Positions 26,525-36,550 of a stretch of DNA of 64,000 bases are shown here, piece by piece (within the stretch, counting starts at the first letter, position 1; every line of letters starts with the position of its first letter). The notes under the pieces were generated by a model that saw only the letters and a program-made list of their open reading frames with translations, did not search any database and was not told the DNA's origin. Both the position numbers and the translations under genes were made by a program. Source of the stretch: Parvularcula maris (GTDB lineage: Bacteria > Pseudomonadota > Alphaproteobacteria > Caulobacterales > Parvularculaceae). The DNA is taken from the NCBI RefSeq assembly GCF_024505085.1, contig NZ_JANIBC010000006.1, positions 54,675 to 118,674 on the forward strand, given 5' to 3'.

Positions 26525-28303
26525 TCAAGCCGACAGCAGCTCCACATCTAGCTCTTCCACGCTGTCCTCGCCCGCCATCACCGCCGGGGCGAAGCCGCCT
26601 GCGCGAGGCAGGAGGTTCTCGCAGTAGAAGGTTGCGATGTGCTTCCGGCCGCCGAGATACTTGTCCTCGCTGCCTGCCGCGAGGGCGCCTTTGAGGAGGT
26701 AGTGCCCGCCCGCGACATAGCCGAACTGGTCGAGATAGGGGGTGGCGCCGGCGAGGCCCGCCTCGTGGTTGGTGCTCATGGCACTGACCATATAGGCGGT
26801 GGTCTCCTTCAGGCGCTCAGCCTCGCGCTTGAGATGCCCACCAGCGGTCTTGAGGTCGTCGTCGCCCGACGCGATGGCGGCCTCGGCGTTTGCCAGTGCC
26901 TCCTCGATGAAGTCGTAGGCGAGCTTGCCCTTGCCCATGCCGAGCTTGCGGCCCGCAAGGTCGATGCCCTGGATGCCGTTGGTGCCTTCATAGATGGTGC
27001 AGATCCTCACGTCACGGAAGAACTGCGCCGCGCCGGTCTCCTCGACGAAGCCCATGCCGCCGTGGATCTGGATGCCGATATTGGTGGTCTCGAGCGCCCG
27101 GTCCGAGGAGAAGGCTTTGGAGAGCGGCGTCAAGAGCTCCTCGCGCTCCTTGGCAGCAGCCGCGACCTCCGGGTCCGGAGCGTTACGAGCGAGGTCGTAG
27201 GCGACCATGTTGGCGAAGCAGATCGCCTTGGACGCATCGGTCAGCGCCTTCATGGTGTAGAGGTTGCGGCGCACATCGGGGTGCTCGAAGATGTTGACTG
27301 CGGGGCCTGACTTGACGCCGAACTTGCGGCCCTGGGGGCGGTCATTGGCGTATTCGAGCGCCTTCTGGAAGGCCGCTTCGCCGACAGATGCCGCCTGCAT
27401 GCCGACATCGATCCGGGCCGCGTTCATCATGACGAACATGTTGCGCAGGCCCTCGTTCTCCTTGCCGACCAGGGTGCCCAGGCACTCATCATTGTCGCCG
27501 TAAGCCATGACGCAGGTGGGCGAGCCGTGCTGGCCCAGCTTCTCCTCGATGGAGACGATCTTGACATCGTTGGCCTGGCCGATGGAGCCGTCCTCACCCA
27601 CACGGAACTTCGGCACCAGGAACATCGAGATGCCGCGCGTGCCCTCTGGCGCATCGGGCAGGCGGGCGAGGACGAGGTGGGCGATGTTCGGCGCCATGTC
27701 GTGGTCACCGTAGGAGATCCAGATCTTCTGGCCCTTGATGTTGTATGTGCCGTCGCCGTTCGGGGTGGCCTTGGTCTTGATGTTGGCGAGGTCGGAGCCT
27801 GCCTGGGGCTCGGAGAGGTTCATGGTGCCGGACCACTCCGCCGAGACCAGCTTTTCGAGATAGAGGCGCTTCTGCTCTTCGCTGCCGAACGCCAGCAGCG
27901 CCTTGACGGCGGCGGTGGTCAGCATGGTGCCCATAGCGAAGCTGATGCATGCCCCCTGCATGGCATCGACCACGGCAAGGGCGACCGTGTTGGGCAGGCC
28001 TTGGCCACCATACTCCTCAGGGAAGGCGACCGAGTTCCACCCAGCCTCGACATACTGGCTGTAGGCTTCCTTGAAGCCCGGCGTGGTGAAGACCTTTCCG
28101 TTCTCCAGCCGCGCGCCGTTCTGGTCGCTCTCCCAATTGAGCGGCGCCAGCACGTTGTCGGCGAACTTGCCCGCCTCGCCGAGCACCGCTTCGAGGAACT
28201 CATCGGAGAGATCCTCCCAGACGCCAGTATCGCGCAGCCGGTCGAGACCGGCGGCATGGTTCAGAAGGTACTGCACATCGCGGACAGGGAAGTTATAGGC
28301 CAT
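26525..28303 (-). CDS. Acyl-CoA dehydrogenase, long form with C-terminal extension
   Basis: A 592-residue FAD enzyme that oxidises an acyl-CoA to the trans-2-enoyl-CoA. It contains the N-terminal helix bundle (about 35-155), the FAD-contact strand with LSEPQAGSDLANIKTKA (about 165) and KIWISYGDHDMAPN, the catalytic region IQIHGGMGFVEETGAAQFFRDVRICTIYEGTNGIQ (about 425-460) and an additional C-terminal domain of about 120 residues (AYMVSAMSTNHEAGLAGATPYLDQFGYVAGGHYLLKGA). This long form includes both long-chain dehydrogenases and DmdC, so the substrate is unsettled. The ATG at 28303 is preceded by AAGGAG. Confidence 0.92.
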   Translation of the reverse strand: MAYNFPVRDVQYLLNHAAGLDRLRDTGVWEDLSDEFLEAVLGEAGKFADNVLAPLNWESDQNGARLENGKVFTTPGFKEAYSQYVEAGWNSVAFPEEYGGQGLPNTVALAVVDAMQGACISFAMGTMLTTAAVKALLAFGSEEQKRLYLEKLVSAEWSGTMNLSEPQAGSDLANIKTKATPNGDGTYNIKGQKIWISYGDHDMAPNIAHLVLARLPDAPEGTRGISMFLVPKFRVGEDGSIGQANDVKIVSIEEKLGQHGSPTCVMAYGDNDECLGTLVGKENEGLRNMFVMMNAARIDVGMQAASVGEAAFQKALEYANDRPQGRKFGVKSGPAVNIFEHPDVRRNLYTMKALTDASKAICFANMVAYDLARNAPDPEVAAAAKEREELLTPLSKAFSSDRALETTNIGIQIHGGMGFVEETGAAQFFRDVRICTIYEGTNGIQGIDLAGRKLGMGKGKLAYDFIEEALANAEAAIASGDDDLKTAGGHLKREAERLKETTAYMVSAMSTNHEAGLAGATPYLDQFGYVAGGHYLLKGALAAGSEDKYLGGRKHIATFYCENLLPRAGGFAPAVMAGEDSVEELDVELLSA

Positions 28304-28429
28304 GGGGTGTCTCCTTAGGAGAAGGTTTCATCTCGTTGGCGCCCTTTTGGGCCGCCCGGCCCAGGAAAGCAAAGCGGCGATGCGTTGCACTGGGATAGAC
28401 GGCGGGATATACTCACAGCGGAGGTCACC

Positions 28430-28690
28430 ATGACCAAGGAAGACATCGGCATCCGCCGCACCAAACTCTACCGCAACGGCGCCAGCCAAGCCGTACGCAT
28501 ACCCAAGGACCTCGCCTTCGAGGAGGATATCGAAGTCGAGATCCTGCGCCGAGGCGACGAGGTGATCGTGCGGCCCGTCAGGCGCAAGCTGACCGGGCTT
28601 GGCGATGCCCTGAAGGCCATGGGCAAAGCGCTGGAAGGGTTCGAGCGCGACCAAGGTGAGGACCAGGAACGCGACTGGGACCCTCGGTGA
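28430..28690 (+). CDS. vapB: VapB-type antitoxin (AbrB/SpoVT domain)
   Basis: An 86-residue antitoxin. The N-terminal part (RTKLYRNGASQAVRIPKDLAFEEDIEVEILRRGDEVIVRPV) is the swapped-hairpin AbrB/MazE DNA-binding fold found in VapB; the C-terminal half (LKAMGKALEGFERDQGEDQERDWDPR) has the Phe/Trp-Asp-rich toxin-wrapping tail. The ATG at 28430 follows GGAGG; a TTG at 28385 is in frame but has no such site. Its stop overlaps the vapC GTG start. Confidence 0.9.
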   Translation: MTKEDIGIRRTKLYRNGASQAVRIPKDLAFEEDIEVEILRRGDEVIVRPVRRKLTGLGDALKAMGKALEGFERDQGEDQERDWDPR

Positions 28691-29091
28691 CGGCAAGCCC
28701 TAGCTACATGCTCGATACCAACATTCTCATCTACGCGGCCGCTGGCTTTGATGAGGATTTGATCGATCGACTGGAAAGCTTCGCGCATGGCGAACTGGTG
28801 CTTTCGGCCGTCAGCATGGCCGAGCTCGAACGGGGCTGGGCGGGAGGTCATTCGGACCGAGCCGAAGCGACGAGATTTCTTAAATTCATCCCCATCCTTC
28901 CGTTCGGAGAAGAAGCCGCAGCGGGCTACGCGGCCATCATGTCCGACAAGGCACGCGCGCCTAAGGGCGCTTTCGACCGCCTGATCGCCGGGCACGCGCT
29001 GAGCCTCGGCATCCCGCTCGTGACCAGCAACCAGAAGGACTTCCGGCGCCTGGAGAAGGTGCAGGTCGAGGACTGGAGTTCTTCGGCGTGA
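28687..29091 (+). CDS. vapC: VapC-type PIN-domain ribonuclease toxin
   Basis: A 134-residue PIN toxin; known VapCs cleave tRNA anticodon stem-loops or rRNA and are neutralised by VapB. The four acidic residues of the Mg-binding site are visible: D10 (MLDTNILIY), E46 (SMAELERG), D97 (FDRLIAGHA) and D118 (TSNQKDF), so the toxin should be active. The GTG start at 28687 lies in GTGA, overlapping the vapB stop; an ATG at 28708 is a less likely start. The 3' end overlaps the next gene in another GTGA. Confidence 0.92.
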   Translation: MTASPSYMLDTNILIYAAAGFDEDLIDRLESFAHGELVLSAVSMAELERGWAGGHSDRAEATRFLKFIPILPFGEEAAAGYAAIMSDKARAPKGAFDRLIAGHALSLGIPLVTSNQKDFRRLEKVQVEDWSSSA

Positions 29092-30011
29092 CCGTGGCTA
29101 CCCATCCGAAGACCGCCGAAGAAGCGGCTGCGATTCTTGCTAGAGGTCAGGTCTGCGCTCTGCCTACCGAAACCGTCTATGGGCTAGCCGCAGACGCGAC
29201 CAACTGGGCAGCCGTTGGTCAGATCTTCAGTACAAAGAAGCGGCCACGCTTCAACCCACTTATCGTCCACGTCCTCGATGCAGCGAAGGCGGTCGATGTC
29301 GTTCAACTCGATAACTGCGCCGCCCGTCTGATGGAAGCCTTTTGGCCGGGTCCGCTGACAATCGTTCTTCCTTCTGCGGCCCATAGCCGTGTCGCGAAAA
29401 ACGCCAGCGGGGGTCTTTCCACCCTAGCGGTTCGTAGCCCAGCCCATCCGTTGTTCAGGGCGGTTCTGGAGGACTGGAACAGTCCCATCGTCGCCCCCTC
29501 CGCCAACCGCTCGGGCAGGCTCAGCCCTACAACGGCTGCCCACGTGATCGAGGAGTTCGGCGGCGGAGTCCCCGTTCTCGACGGAGGTCCCTGCGAGGCA
29601 GGGGTCGAGAGCACCATCGTCAGCCTGACGAACAGCCGCCCCACCCTCTTGCGTCCGGGCGCCATCCCAGCAGAGAAGATCGAGGCGGCGCTGGGCCACC
29701 CTCTCCTAGCGCCGGGCGGCGGCATCGAAGCGCCCGGAATGATGACGAGCCACTATGCGCCCACGGCCAGGGTCAGGCTGAACGCCAAGGAAGCGCAAGA
29801 GAACGAAGTGCTGCTTGGCTTCGGCGGAACGCCGGAAGCCACGCTCGACCTCTCCCCAGATGGAGACCTTAGCGAGGCGGCGGCCAACCTCTTCGCCTAC
29901 CTACGTCGGCTCGATGCGCTGGGCCGACCCATCGCCGTCGCGCCCATCCCCGACAAAGGACTAGGACGGGCGATCAACGACAGGCTGCGGCGGGCGGCAG
30001 CGGAGCGTTAG
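29088..30011 (+). CDS. L-threonylcarbamoyladenylate synthase (Sua5/TsaC family)
   Basis: The enzyme makes threonylcarbamoyl-AMP from Thr, bicarbonate and ATP, the first step of t6A37 modification of ANN-decoding tRNAs. The 307-residue product has the YrdC domain (about 8-195: GQVCALPTETVYGLAADA, KKRPRFNPLIVHV, FWPGPLTIVL, VRSPAHPLFRAVL, PIVAPSANRSGRLSPTTA, VESTIVSL) and a C-terminal Sua5 extension, so it is Sua5-type rather than short TsaC. It starts at GTG 29088 inside the vapC stop. Being third in a vapBC operon is unusual. Confidence 0.94.
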   Translation: MTVATHPKTAEEAAAILARGQVCALPTETVYGLAADATNWAAVGQIFSTKKRPRFNPLIVHVLDAAKAVDVVQLDNCAARLMEAFWPGPLTIVLPSAAHSRVAKNASGGLSTLAVRSPAHPLFRAVLEDWNSPIVAPSANRSGRLSPTTAAHVIEEFGGGVPVLDGGPCEAGVESTIVSLTNSRPTLLRPGAIPAEKIEAALGHPLLAPGGGIEAPGMMTSHYAPTARVRLNAKEAQENEVLLGFGGTPEATLDLSPDGDLSEAAANLFAYLRRLDALGRPIAVAPIPDKGLGRAINDRLRRAAAER

Positions 30012-30217
30012 GTCCGGACCTAGCTCGACATCGCCGCTCTTCTACAGCGTAGGGCCAGCACGTCGTCACGTGAAAAGGTAGCTGCGGAACCGAGCGAGGG
30101 CCTGCTGCCAACACGGCCTCCTTCGGCATGTCGTCACAGGCGGGAAACGAGCTTGCAACTCGCCATGCCGCGCTGGCCTTGCTTGCCAATCGTCCCGGCC
30201 CGGTCCACACCCGGCCC

Positions 30218-31651
30218 ATGGCCCGCGGTTCCTTCGATCTTGGTGAGCGCCGCGAGCGGCTTCTGACGGCTCCTGTGGCGAGGGTGCTCTACGACCTTTC
30301 CTGGCCGATGACCCTCGGCCTCTTCGCCGTCATCGCCATCAATGTCACCGACACCTTCTATATCGGCAGGCTGGGCTCGACGGAGCTGTCGGCCATCGGC
30401 TTCTGCTTCCCGGTCATCTTCGGCATGAGCGCCATCGCCATCGGCATGGGCAATGGCGGCGCCGCCGTCGTCTCCCGAGCCATCGGCGCGGGAAGAGAAG
30501 AGCAGGCGCGGGCGCTGATCAGCTCCACACTGATCTTCGTGACGCTGTTCGCAGCCGCCCTCGCCGTCATCATGCTGCGCATCTCGGACAATGTGTTCCT
30601 GGCGCTCGGCGCGCCGGAGGACCTGCTGCCCTACATCAATCAATTCATGACGATCTGGTACTGGGGGTTACCCTTGCTGGTGGCGCCGATCGTGCTGAAC
30701 GGCCTGATCAGGGCGGGCGGGGAGGCCAAATACCCCAGCATGCTGATGGTCATCGCCGCACTGATCAACGCGGTGGTGTCGCCCTTCATCATCTTCGGCC
30801 TGTTCGGCTTTCCGGCCCTGGGGATGGCGGGGGCGGCCACCGCCACCATCATTGCGAGGCTGGTCATCACGGCCATGGCCATCGCCTGGCTGCTGCGCAA
30901 CGAGCTTCTGACCTTCAGCGCCGAGACCATGCGGCGCTTCCTGCCTTGCATCGGCCAAGTGCTGCGCTACGGCGCGCCCGCCTTCTTCGCGCAGCTCGTG
31001 GCGCCGATCAGCTCGGCGATCGTTACCAGGCTCCTCGCCAGCGCGGGGCCGGAGACCGTGGCGGGCTTCGCCGTTGGCGCGCGGATCGAGAGCCTCGCCC
31101 TCATCCCCTTCTTCGCGCTTCAGACCGGTATCACGCCTTTCGTCGGCCAGAATGTCGGCGCGGGGAACGACGCAAGGCTGAGGGGCGCCGAGCGCAATGT
31201 GTGGATCTTCGCAGGCCTCTGGGGCGGTATCGGCGCACTGATCCTGTTCTGCTTCGGCGGAGCCTTGGGCGGCCTCTTCACCGAGCAGGCCGAGATCGCG
31301 GCGATCTCCGACGCCTATCTCGAGACCATCGCCTTCGGCCTCTGGGGCGCGGGGCTTCTGGCCGTGGGAATCGGCATCTTCAACCCGCTCGGCTATCCCA
31401 ACCTCGCCATGGCCACCAATGTGCTTCGGTATCTCGGCCTCTACGCAGGGCTTGCGCTTTTGGGCGTACTGGTCCTGGGTCGCGAGCCGCAAGAGAGCGT
31501 CTTCGCCGCCGCCTCGGCCAGCTACGTGATTGCAGGGCTGGCGTCCGCCGCGCTCTTCCACTTCCTGCTGACGAGACCCAACCGTAAGGATCTCGCGCCT
31601 GCCCCGAGGCCCCACTCGAACACGGCCGTCACCGGGCGTAGCGCGAGCTAG
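30218..31651 (+). CDS. MATE family efflux transporter
   Basis: A 477-residue protein with 12 predicted helices in two MatE bundles (about 20-240 and 245-455), exporting cationic compounds in exchange for Na+ or H+. Typical sequences are LSWPMTLGLFAVIAINVTDTFYIGRLGSTELSAIGFCFPV and, in the second half, FFALQTGITPFVGQNVGAGNDAR. The frame is open from 30128, but the segment 30128-30217 has no membrane character, so the ATG at 30218 (MARGSFDLGE) is preferred; neither candidate has a good ribosome binding site. It stands alone downstream of tsaC with 206 bp between. Confidence 0.9.
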   Translation: MARGSFDLGERRERLLTAPVARVLYDLSWPMTLGLFAVIAINVTDTFYIGRLGSTELSAIGFCFPVIFGMSAIAIGMGNGGAAVVSRAIGAGREEQARALISSTLIFVTLFAAALAVIMLRISDNVFLALGAPEDLLPYINQFMTIWYWGLPLLVAPIVLNGLIRAGGEAKYPSMLMVIAALINAVVSPFIIFGLFGFPALGMAGAATATIIARLVITAMAIAWLLRNELLTFSAETMRRFLPCIGQVLRYGAPAFFAQLVAPISSAIVTRLLASAGPETVAGFAVGARIESLALIPFFALQTGITPFVGQNVGAGNDARLRGAERNVWIFAGLWGGIGALILFCFGGALGGLFTEQAEIAAISDAYLETIAFGLWGAGLLAVGIGIFNPLGYPNLAMATNVLRYLGLYAGLALLGVLVLGREPQESVFAAASASYVIAGLASAALFHFLLTRPNRKDLAPAPRPHSNTAVTGRSAS

Positions 31652-31718
31652 GCACTCGTTTTCCACAAGGCTGCGCCCTCTATTTGCCCTGGCAACATGT
31701 TCGCTTTATGTTCCGGCC

Positions 31719-32804
31719 ATGGCCAGACCCGCCCCTCGCTCCTTCCAGCCTACCGAAAAAGCCCGAGGGCGCGGCGCGGGGCTCAACATGGCCGGGCGCT
31801 ACGAGAAGGAGAGCCGTCAGGCAGAAAACGACGGCTGGGCGGAGGAGCCGCCCCCACCCCTCAAGACCCACATTACTGAGGAAGCCGCGAAGAGCATCGT
31901 CACCTTCAACGACAGCCCGTTCGTCGGCTTCGACCGCTCCATCAACCCCTACAGAGGCTGTGAGCATGGCTGCGTCTACTGCTTCGCCCGCCCCACCCAC
32001 GCCTATATGGGCCTCTCGCCAGGCCTCGATTTCGAGAGCCGCCTGTTCGTCAAACCGGAAGCGGCAGCGCTACTGCGCCGCGAGCTATCGGCGCCGAGCT
32101 ATAGGGTGCGCACCATCGCCATCGGCACCAACACCGACCCCTATCAGCCCGCCGAGCGACGATACGGGCTGATGCGGCGGATCCTGGAGGTGCTGCTGGA
32201 GTTCAGGCACCCGGTCAGCCTGCTGACCAAATCAGACCTGATCCTACGCGACCTCGACCTGCTCGAGGAGATGAACAAGCTCGACCTCGTCCGCGCCATG
32301 GTCTCGATCACCACCCAAGACCGCGCCCTAGCCCGCACCATGGAGCCCCGCGCGCCGACGCCGTCCAAGCGCTTCGCGGCGGTGAAGGCGCTGAGCGAGG
32401 CGGGCATTCCCACCGGCACCGTGCACGGCCCCATGATCCCCGGCCTCACAGACCACGAGCTCGAAAGCCTGATGGAGGAGGCGAAGGAAGCGGGCGCCGG
32501 CTTCGCCGCCTACACCCTCCTCCGCTTGCCCCAGGAGGTCGGCCCCCTCTTCGAAGAGTGGCTTGACAGCGCCGCCCCGAACCACAAGCAGAAGGTGCTG
32601 CGCCATATCCGCGACATCAACGGCGGCAGGCTCTACGACGTGGGAAGGTCCAGGGGCGGCGGGCCGAGGGGCGTCTATGCGGACCTGATAGGTGCGAGGT
32701 TCAAGAAGGCCGAGCGGCGGCTCGGCCTCACCGGCAAGCCTGTACCGAGCACGGAGCATTTTCGCGTGCCGCCCAAAGCAGGTGACCAGCGGGAGCTGTT
32801 TTGA
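31719..32804 (+). CDS. PA0069 family radical SAM protein
   Basis: A 361-residue radical SAM protein. The cluster-binding cysteines appear as CEHGCVYC (CxxxCxxC) at about 87-94 after the family phrase SPFVGFDRSINPYRGCEHGC, followed by FARPTHAYMGLSPGLDFE, IAIGTNTDPYQPAERRYGLMRRILEVL and MVSITTQDRALARTMEPRAPTPSKR. These are diagnostic of the PA0069/SplB-like group, whose reaction is not known. It stands alone and no ribosome binding site is obvious before the ATG at 31719. Confidence 0.93.
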   Translation: MARPAPRSFQPTEKARGRGAGLNMAGRYEKESRQAENDGWAEEPPPPLKTHITEEAAKSIVTFNDSPFVGFDRSINPYRGCEHGCVYCFARPTHAYMGLSPGLDFESRLFVKPEAAALLRRELSAPSYRVRTIAIGTNTDPYQPAERRYGLMRRILEVLLEFRHPVSLLTKSDLILRDLDLLEEMNKLDLVRAMVSITTQDRALARTMEPRAPTPSKRFAAVKALSEAGIPTGTVHGPMIPGLTDHELESLMEEAKEAGAGFAAYTLLRLPQEVGPLFEEWLDSAAPNHKQKVLRHIRDINGGRLYDVGRSRGGGPRGVYADLIGARFKKAERRLGLTGKPVPSTEHFRVPPKAGDQRELF

Positions 32805-32816
32805 TGTAGCTGCCCT

Positions 32817-32947
32817 GTCATCCCGGAAAGCCGAAGGCTTATCCGGGACCCATGGACTACACGGTTCGTGCAAATGGATAGGTTCGTCCATGGGTCCGTC
32901 GATCCGCTCCGCGGCTCAACCTCCGCTGACGCTACGGCGGGGATCAC
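32817..32947. repeat. Intergenic palindromic repeat, family C copy 2
   Basis: Starts GTCATCCCGGAAAGCCG as in copy 1, contains ATCCGGGACCCATGGAC and GTCCATGGG, and ends GGCGGGGATCAC. The right arm is diverged. It sits between the tandem radical SAM and rnhB genes. Confidence 0.8.
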
Positions 32948-33031
32948 GTTTTGAACGGTTCAGTACTCATCCCAGGCATTTCTTGAAAGGTAGCTCTTGG
33001 CGGAAGTAGCGGCACCCTGCACCCTCCCGCC

Positions 33032-33646
33032 ATGCACACCGCCCCCTGCCCCGCCTACGAAGCCGAGATCGCCCGGAACCGCCCTGTCCTAGGCATCGAT
33101 GAAGTCGGGCGAGGCCCCTTGGCCGGGCCGGTGGTCGCCGCCGCCGCTTTCTTCCCCAGCGGCTTCCCCGAAGGCCTCAACGACAGCAAGAAGCTCACCG
33201 AGAAGCGCCGCGAGACGCTCCTCCCCGAAGTCCTGGCCACAGCCGTCATCGGCGTCGGCGGCGTCTCGGCGAGGCTGATCGACGAGATCGGCATCGGCCC
33301 CGCCACCCTTCTCGCCATGCACCGCGCGGCGGAGGCGGCCCTCGCGCAGGCCGCCTTGCCGAAAGACACCCTCGCACTCATCGACGGCAACCGACCTCCA
33401 AAGGACTTCCCCCTCCCCGTTCAGACCGAGGTGAAGGCCGACGGCTCCTGTCCCTCCGTGGCGGGGGCGTCCATCGTCGCCAAGGTCCTGCGAGATAGGG
33501 CCATGGCTCGTCTTGCCGTTCGCCACGACGCCTATGGTTGGCACACGAATAAAGGTTACGGATCGAAAGCGCACCAGGAAGCGATCCTGACGGCCGGGGT
33601 AACGGCCCACCACCGGCGCAGCTTCTTGACGAAGCTGCTCGGTTAA
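33032..33646 (+). CDS. rnhB: Ribonuclease HII
   Basis: RNase HII nicks RNA-DNA hybrids and single ribonucleotides in DNA. The 204-residue product has the conserved GIDEVGRGPLAGPVVAAA (catalytic DE), NDSKKLTEKRRE, LIDGNRPP, and the substrate-recognition sequence SVAGASIVAKVLRDRAM, closing with YGWHTNKGYGSKAHQEAI. The start at 33032 is the only suitable ATG. In many Alphaproteobacteria rnhB is directly upstream of ccrM, as here. Confidence 0.96.
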   Translation: MHTAPCPAYEAEIARNRPVLGIDEVGRGPLAGPVVAAAAFFPSGFPEGLNDSKKLTEKRRETLLPEVLATAVIGVGGVSARLIDEIGIGPATLLAMHRAAEAALAQAALPKDTLALIDGNRPPKDFPLPVQTEVKADGSCPSVAGASIVAKVLRDRAMARLAVRHDAYGWHTNKGYGSKAHQEAILTAGVTAHHRRSFLTKLLG

Positions 33647-33663
33647 GGCTTCGTTCATCAAAC

Positions 33664-33682
33664 TTAACAGCCTACGGATTAA
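33664..33682. promoter_or_regulatory. Paired TTAA sites in the ccrM promoter region
   Basis: TTAA at 33664-33667 and 33679-33682 are separated by 11 nt, about 60-80 nt before the GTG start. A GANTC site (GACTC, 33701-33705) lies just downstream. CtrA and GANTC methylation control ccrM in relatives, but the spacer differs from the usual 7 nt, so the assignment is tentative. Confidence 0.35.
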
Positions 33683-33699
33683 GCGGTCCTTTACCTTGA

Positions 33700-34821
<1,122 letters not shown>

Positions 34822-34857
34822 GCGCCGTTTCCCGTCCTCAACGTGACGTTCCGCACC

Positions 34858-34971
34858 GTCATCCTGGCCGTAGCGAAGCGGAGAGCCGGGACCCATGGAC
34901 TGAACCGATCAAGCTGTTGCAACGGTTCGGTCGATGGATCCCGGATAAGCCTTTGGGCTTTCCGGTGTGAC
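34858..34971. repeat. Intergenic palindromic repeat, family C copy 3 (opposite orientation)
   Basis: The order is reversed relative to copy 1: it begins GTCATCCTGGCCGTAGCGAAG and ends GGATAAGCC...GGCTTTCCGGTGTGAC. ACCCATGGAC and GATGGATCCCGG are inside. Found between convergent ccrM and mutY. Confidence 0.8.
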
Positions 34972-35014
34972 GGCGGTAGCGTTCTCCGTACACGACAGTC
35001 TTGATGGTTGAAGA

Positions 35015-36052
35015 TCAAATCCCTGAACCCAACGCTTTTACAAAAAGCGTCGGCATGGAGTTGCGAGCGCCTTCTACCGAAACAGCGCGGTAGCCAGCAG
35101 GCAGTTCACTGACCTTGCCCGTTATCACCGTAATATTCAGCTCACGGTGGGTGAGCACATGCCTCACCGCACCTGCCTCCTCGAACCCTTCGAGCCAGGA
35201 AGGCACTTCGCGTCCGTCCCAACCACCGCCGGGCAGGCCTAGCATCCCAGCGAAGAGGCCCTTGCCGGGACGGTCTTCGGCAACGATCTCCCCGCTAGGC
35301 AAGGTCACCACACCCATCACCCCCTCGACCTGCTTCCGCGTCTTCTTCGGCGGTTTGATCGGTAGCCGGACGGCATCCTCCGTCCCCGCCGAAGCGCAGA
35401 AGGGCCGTACAGGACATAAGAGACAGTCAGGCGCCTTCGGCCGACAGATGGTCGCGCCATGGTCCATGAGCGCCTGGGCATAGTCGCCGTAGCGGTCCTC
35501 CGGCATCAGCTTCTCGGCCTCGCCCGCAATCAGCTTCCGTGCTTTCGGCAGAGGTTCCGTGATCCGCCTCACCCTCGCGACGATGCGCTCGACATTGGTG
35601 TCCACCACCACGGCGCGCTGACCGAACGCGATCGAGGTGATGGCCGCTGCCGTATACGCACCGATGCCAGGTAGCTTGCGCAGGCTGCCTTCGTCCGCCG
35701 GAAAGACGCCCCCGTGCACTTCCGCTACAGCCTTCGCACAGGCATGCAGCGACCTCGCCCGGCGGTAGTAGCCGAGCCCCGCCCAAGCCGCGAGCACTTC
35801 TTCCTCCTTAGCCGAGGCTAGCGCTTCGACGCTCGGAAAAGTCTCGATAAACGCACCAAACCGCCCCTTCACGGTGGCCACGGTGGTCTGCTGCAGCATG
35901 GTCTCGGAGATCAGCACGAGGTAGGGGTCCTGCCGCACCCCCTCACCCGGCGGAACGCGCCAGGGAAGCCGTCTCGCCGACCGGTCGTACCAGGATAAAA
36001 GGGTCTCGGCGAAGCGCTCTTCGTCCTTGCCCAGCTCACTCGCCTTCGCCAT
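35015..36052 (-). CDS. mutY: A/G-specific adenine DNA glycosylase MutY
   Basis: MutY removes adenine mispaired with 8-oxoguanine. The 345-residue product has the helix-hairpin-helix GPD glycosylase core (PYLVLISETMLQQTTVATV; LRKLPGIGAYTAAAITSIAFGQRAVVVDTNVERI with the catalytic Asp), the [4Fe-4S] ligands CRPKAPDCLLCPVRPFC and a C-terminal Nudix-like domain (about 230-340, EDRPGKGLFAGMLGLPGGGW) that reads 8-oxoG. The ATG at 36052 (MAKASELG) has GAGGG upstream and is preferred over 36088. It is divergent from dciA with 9 bp between the start codons, so the promoters lie inside each other's genes. Confidence 0.96.
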   Translation of the reverse strand: MAKASELGKDEERFAETLLSWYDRSARRLPWRVPPGEGVRQDPYLVLISETMLQQTTVATVKGRFGAFIETFPSVEALASAKEEEVLAAWAGLGYYRRARSLHACAKAVAEVHGGVFPADEGSLRKLPGIGAYTAAAITSIAFGQRAVVVDTNVERIVARVRRITEPLPKARKLIAGEAEKLMPEDRYGDYAQALMDHGATICRPKAPDCLLCPVRPFCASAGTEDAVRLPIKPPKKTRKQVEGVMGVVTLPSGEIVAEDRPGKGLFAGMLGLPGGGWDGREVPSWLEGFEEAGAVRHVLTHRELNITVITGKVSELPAGYRAVSVEGARNSMPTLFVKALGSGI

Positions 36053-36061
36053 GCTGCCCTC

Positions 36062-36550
36062 ATGCGAGAACCCGGCCCCAAGACGCAAGGCTTCAGGACG
36101 CGGCCCGCGCGAAGGGCAGCGCCCAAACTGGCGCAGTCGCTAGCCCCGCACCTTTCGCGGCTGGCGAAGGCCTCAGGCGCCATGGACCCGCGCCTCGCCG
36201 CCGAATGGGCCGAGATCGCAGGACCGGAACTCGCCAGCCTCGCCCGCCCCATCCGCATCGTGCAGCAGGGCCGCGTGCAGGCGCTGGAGCTCTCGGTGAA
36301 GAGCGGCGCAGCCGCGACCCGCTTGCGCTACGCCCAGGACGCCCTTCTCGGCCGCATCCGCCAGAAGCTGGGCCTGCCGCGGCTGAGCAAGATCACCTTC
36401 CGCGAGGGCGCCGACGCTAGCCGCTGGAACAGCCGACGCATGGCCGCTCCGAAGCCGGACACCCAGGCGCCGCGCGGAAAAGAAGAGCCGAAGAGCGAGA
36501 GCCTGCGCTCGGCCCTCGACGCGATGCAGAAGGCGCTGGTCGACAAGTAG
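36062..36550 (+). CDS. DUF721 / DciA family protein (putative helicase loader)
   Basis: A 162-residue DUF721 protein. The conserved part (about 20-115) reads LAPHLSRLAKASGAMDPRLAAEWAEIAGPELASLARPIRI...LELSVKSGAAATRLRYAQDALLGRIRQKLG, with a Lys/Arg-rich N-terminus and a disordered C-terminal tail. DciA proteins help load the replicative helicase DnaB in bacteria lacking DnaC. The neighbourhood mutY - DUF721 - dsbA - smc is conserved in Alphaproteobacteria. Its stop codon TAG (36548-36550) lies inside the E element that follows. Confidence 0.87.
   Translation: MREPGPKTQGFRTRPARRAAPKLAQSLAPHLSRLAKASGAMDPRLAAEWAEIAGPELASLARPIRIVQQGRVQALELSVKSGAAATRLRYAQDALLGRIRQKLGLPRLSKITFREGADASRWNSRRMAAPKPDTQAPRGKEEPKSESLRSALDAMQKALVDK

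Noticed and set aside
33664..33682. A canonical CtrA box upstream of ccrM
   Set aside because: The TTAA spacing is 11 nt rather than 7; kept only as a tentative regulatory pair.
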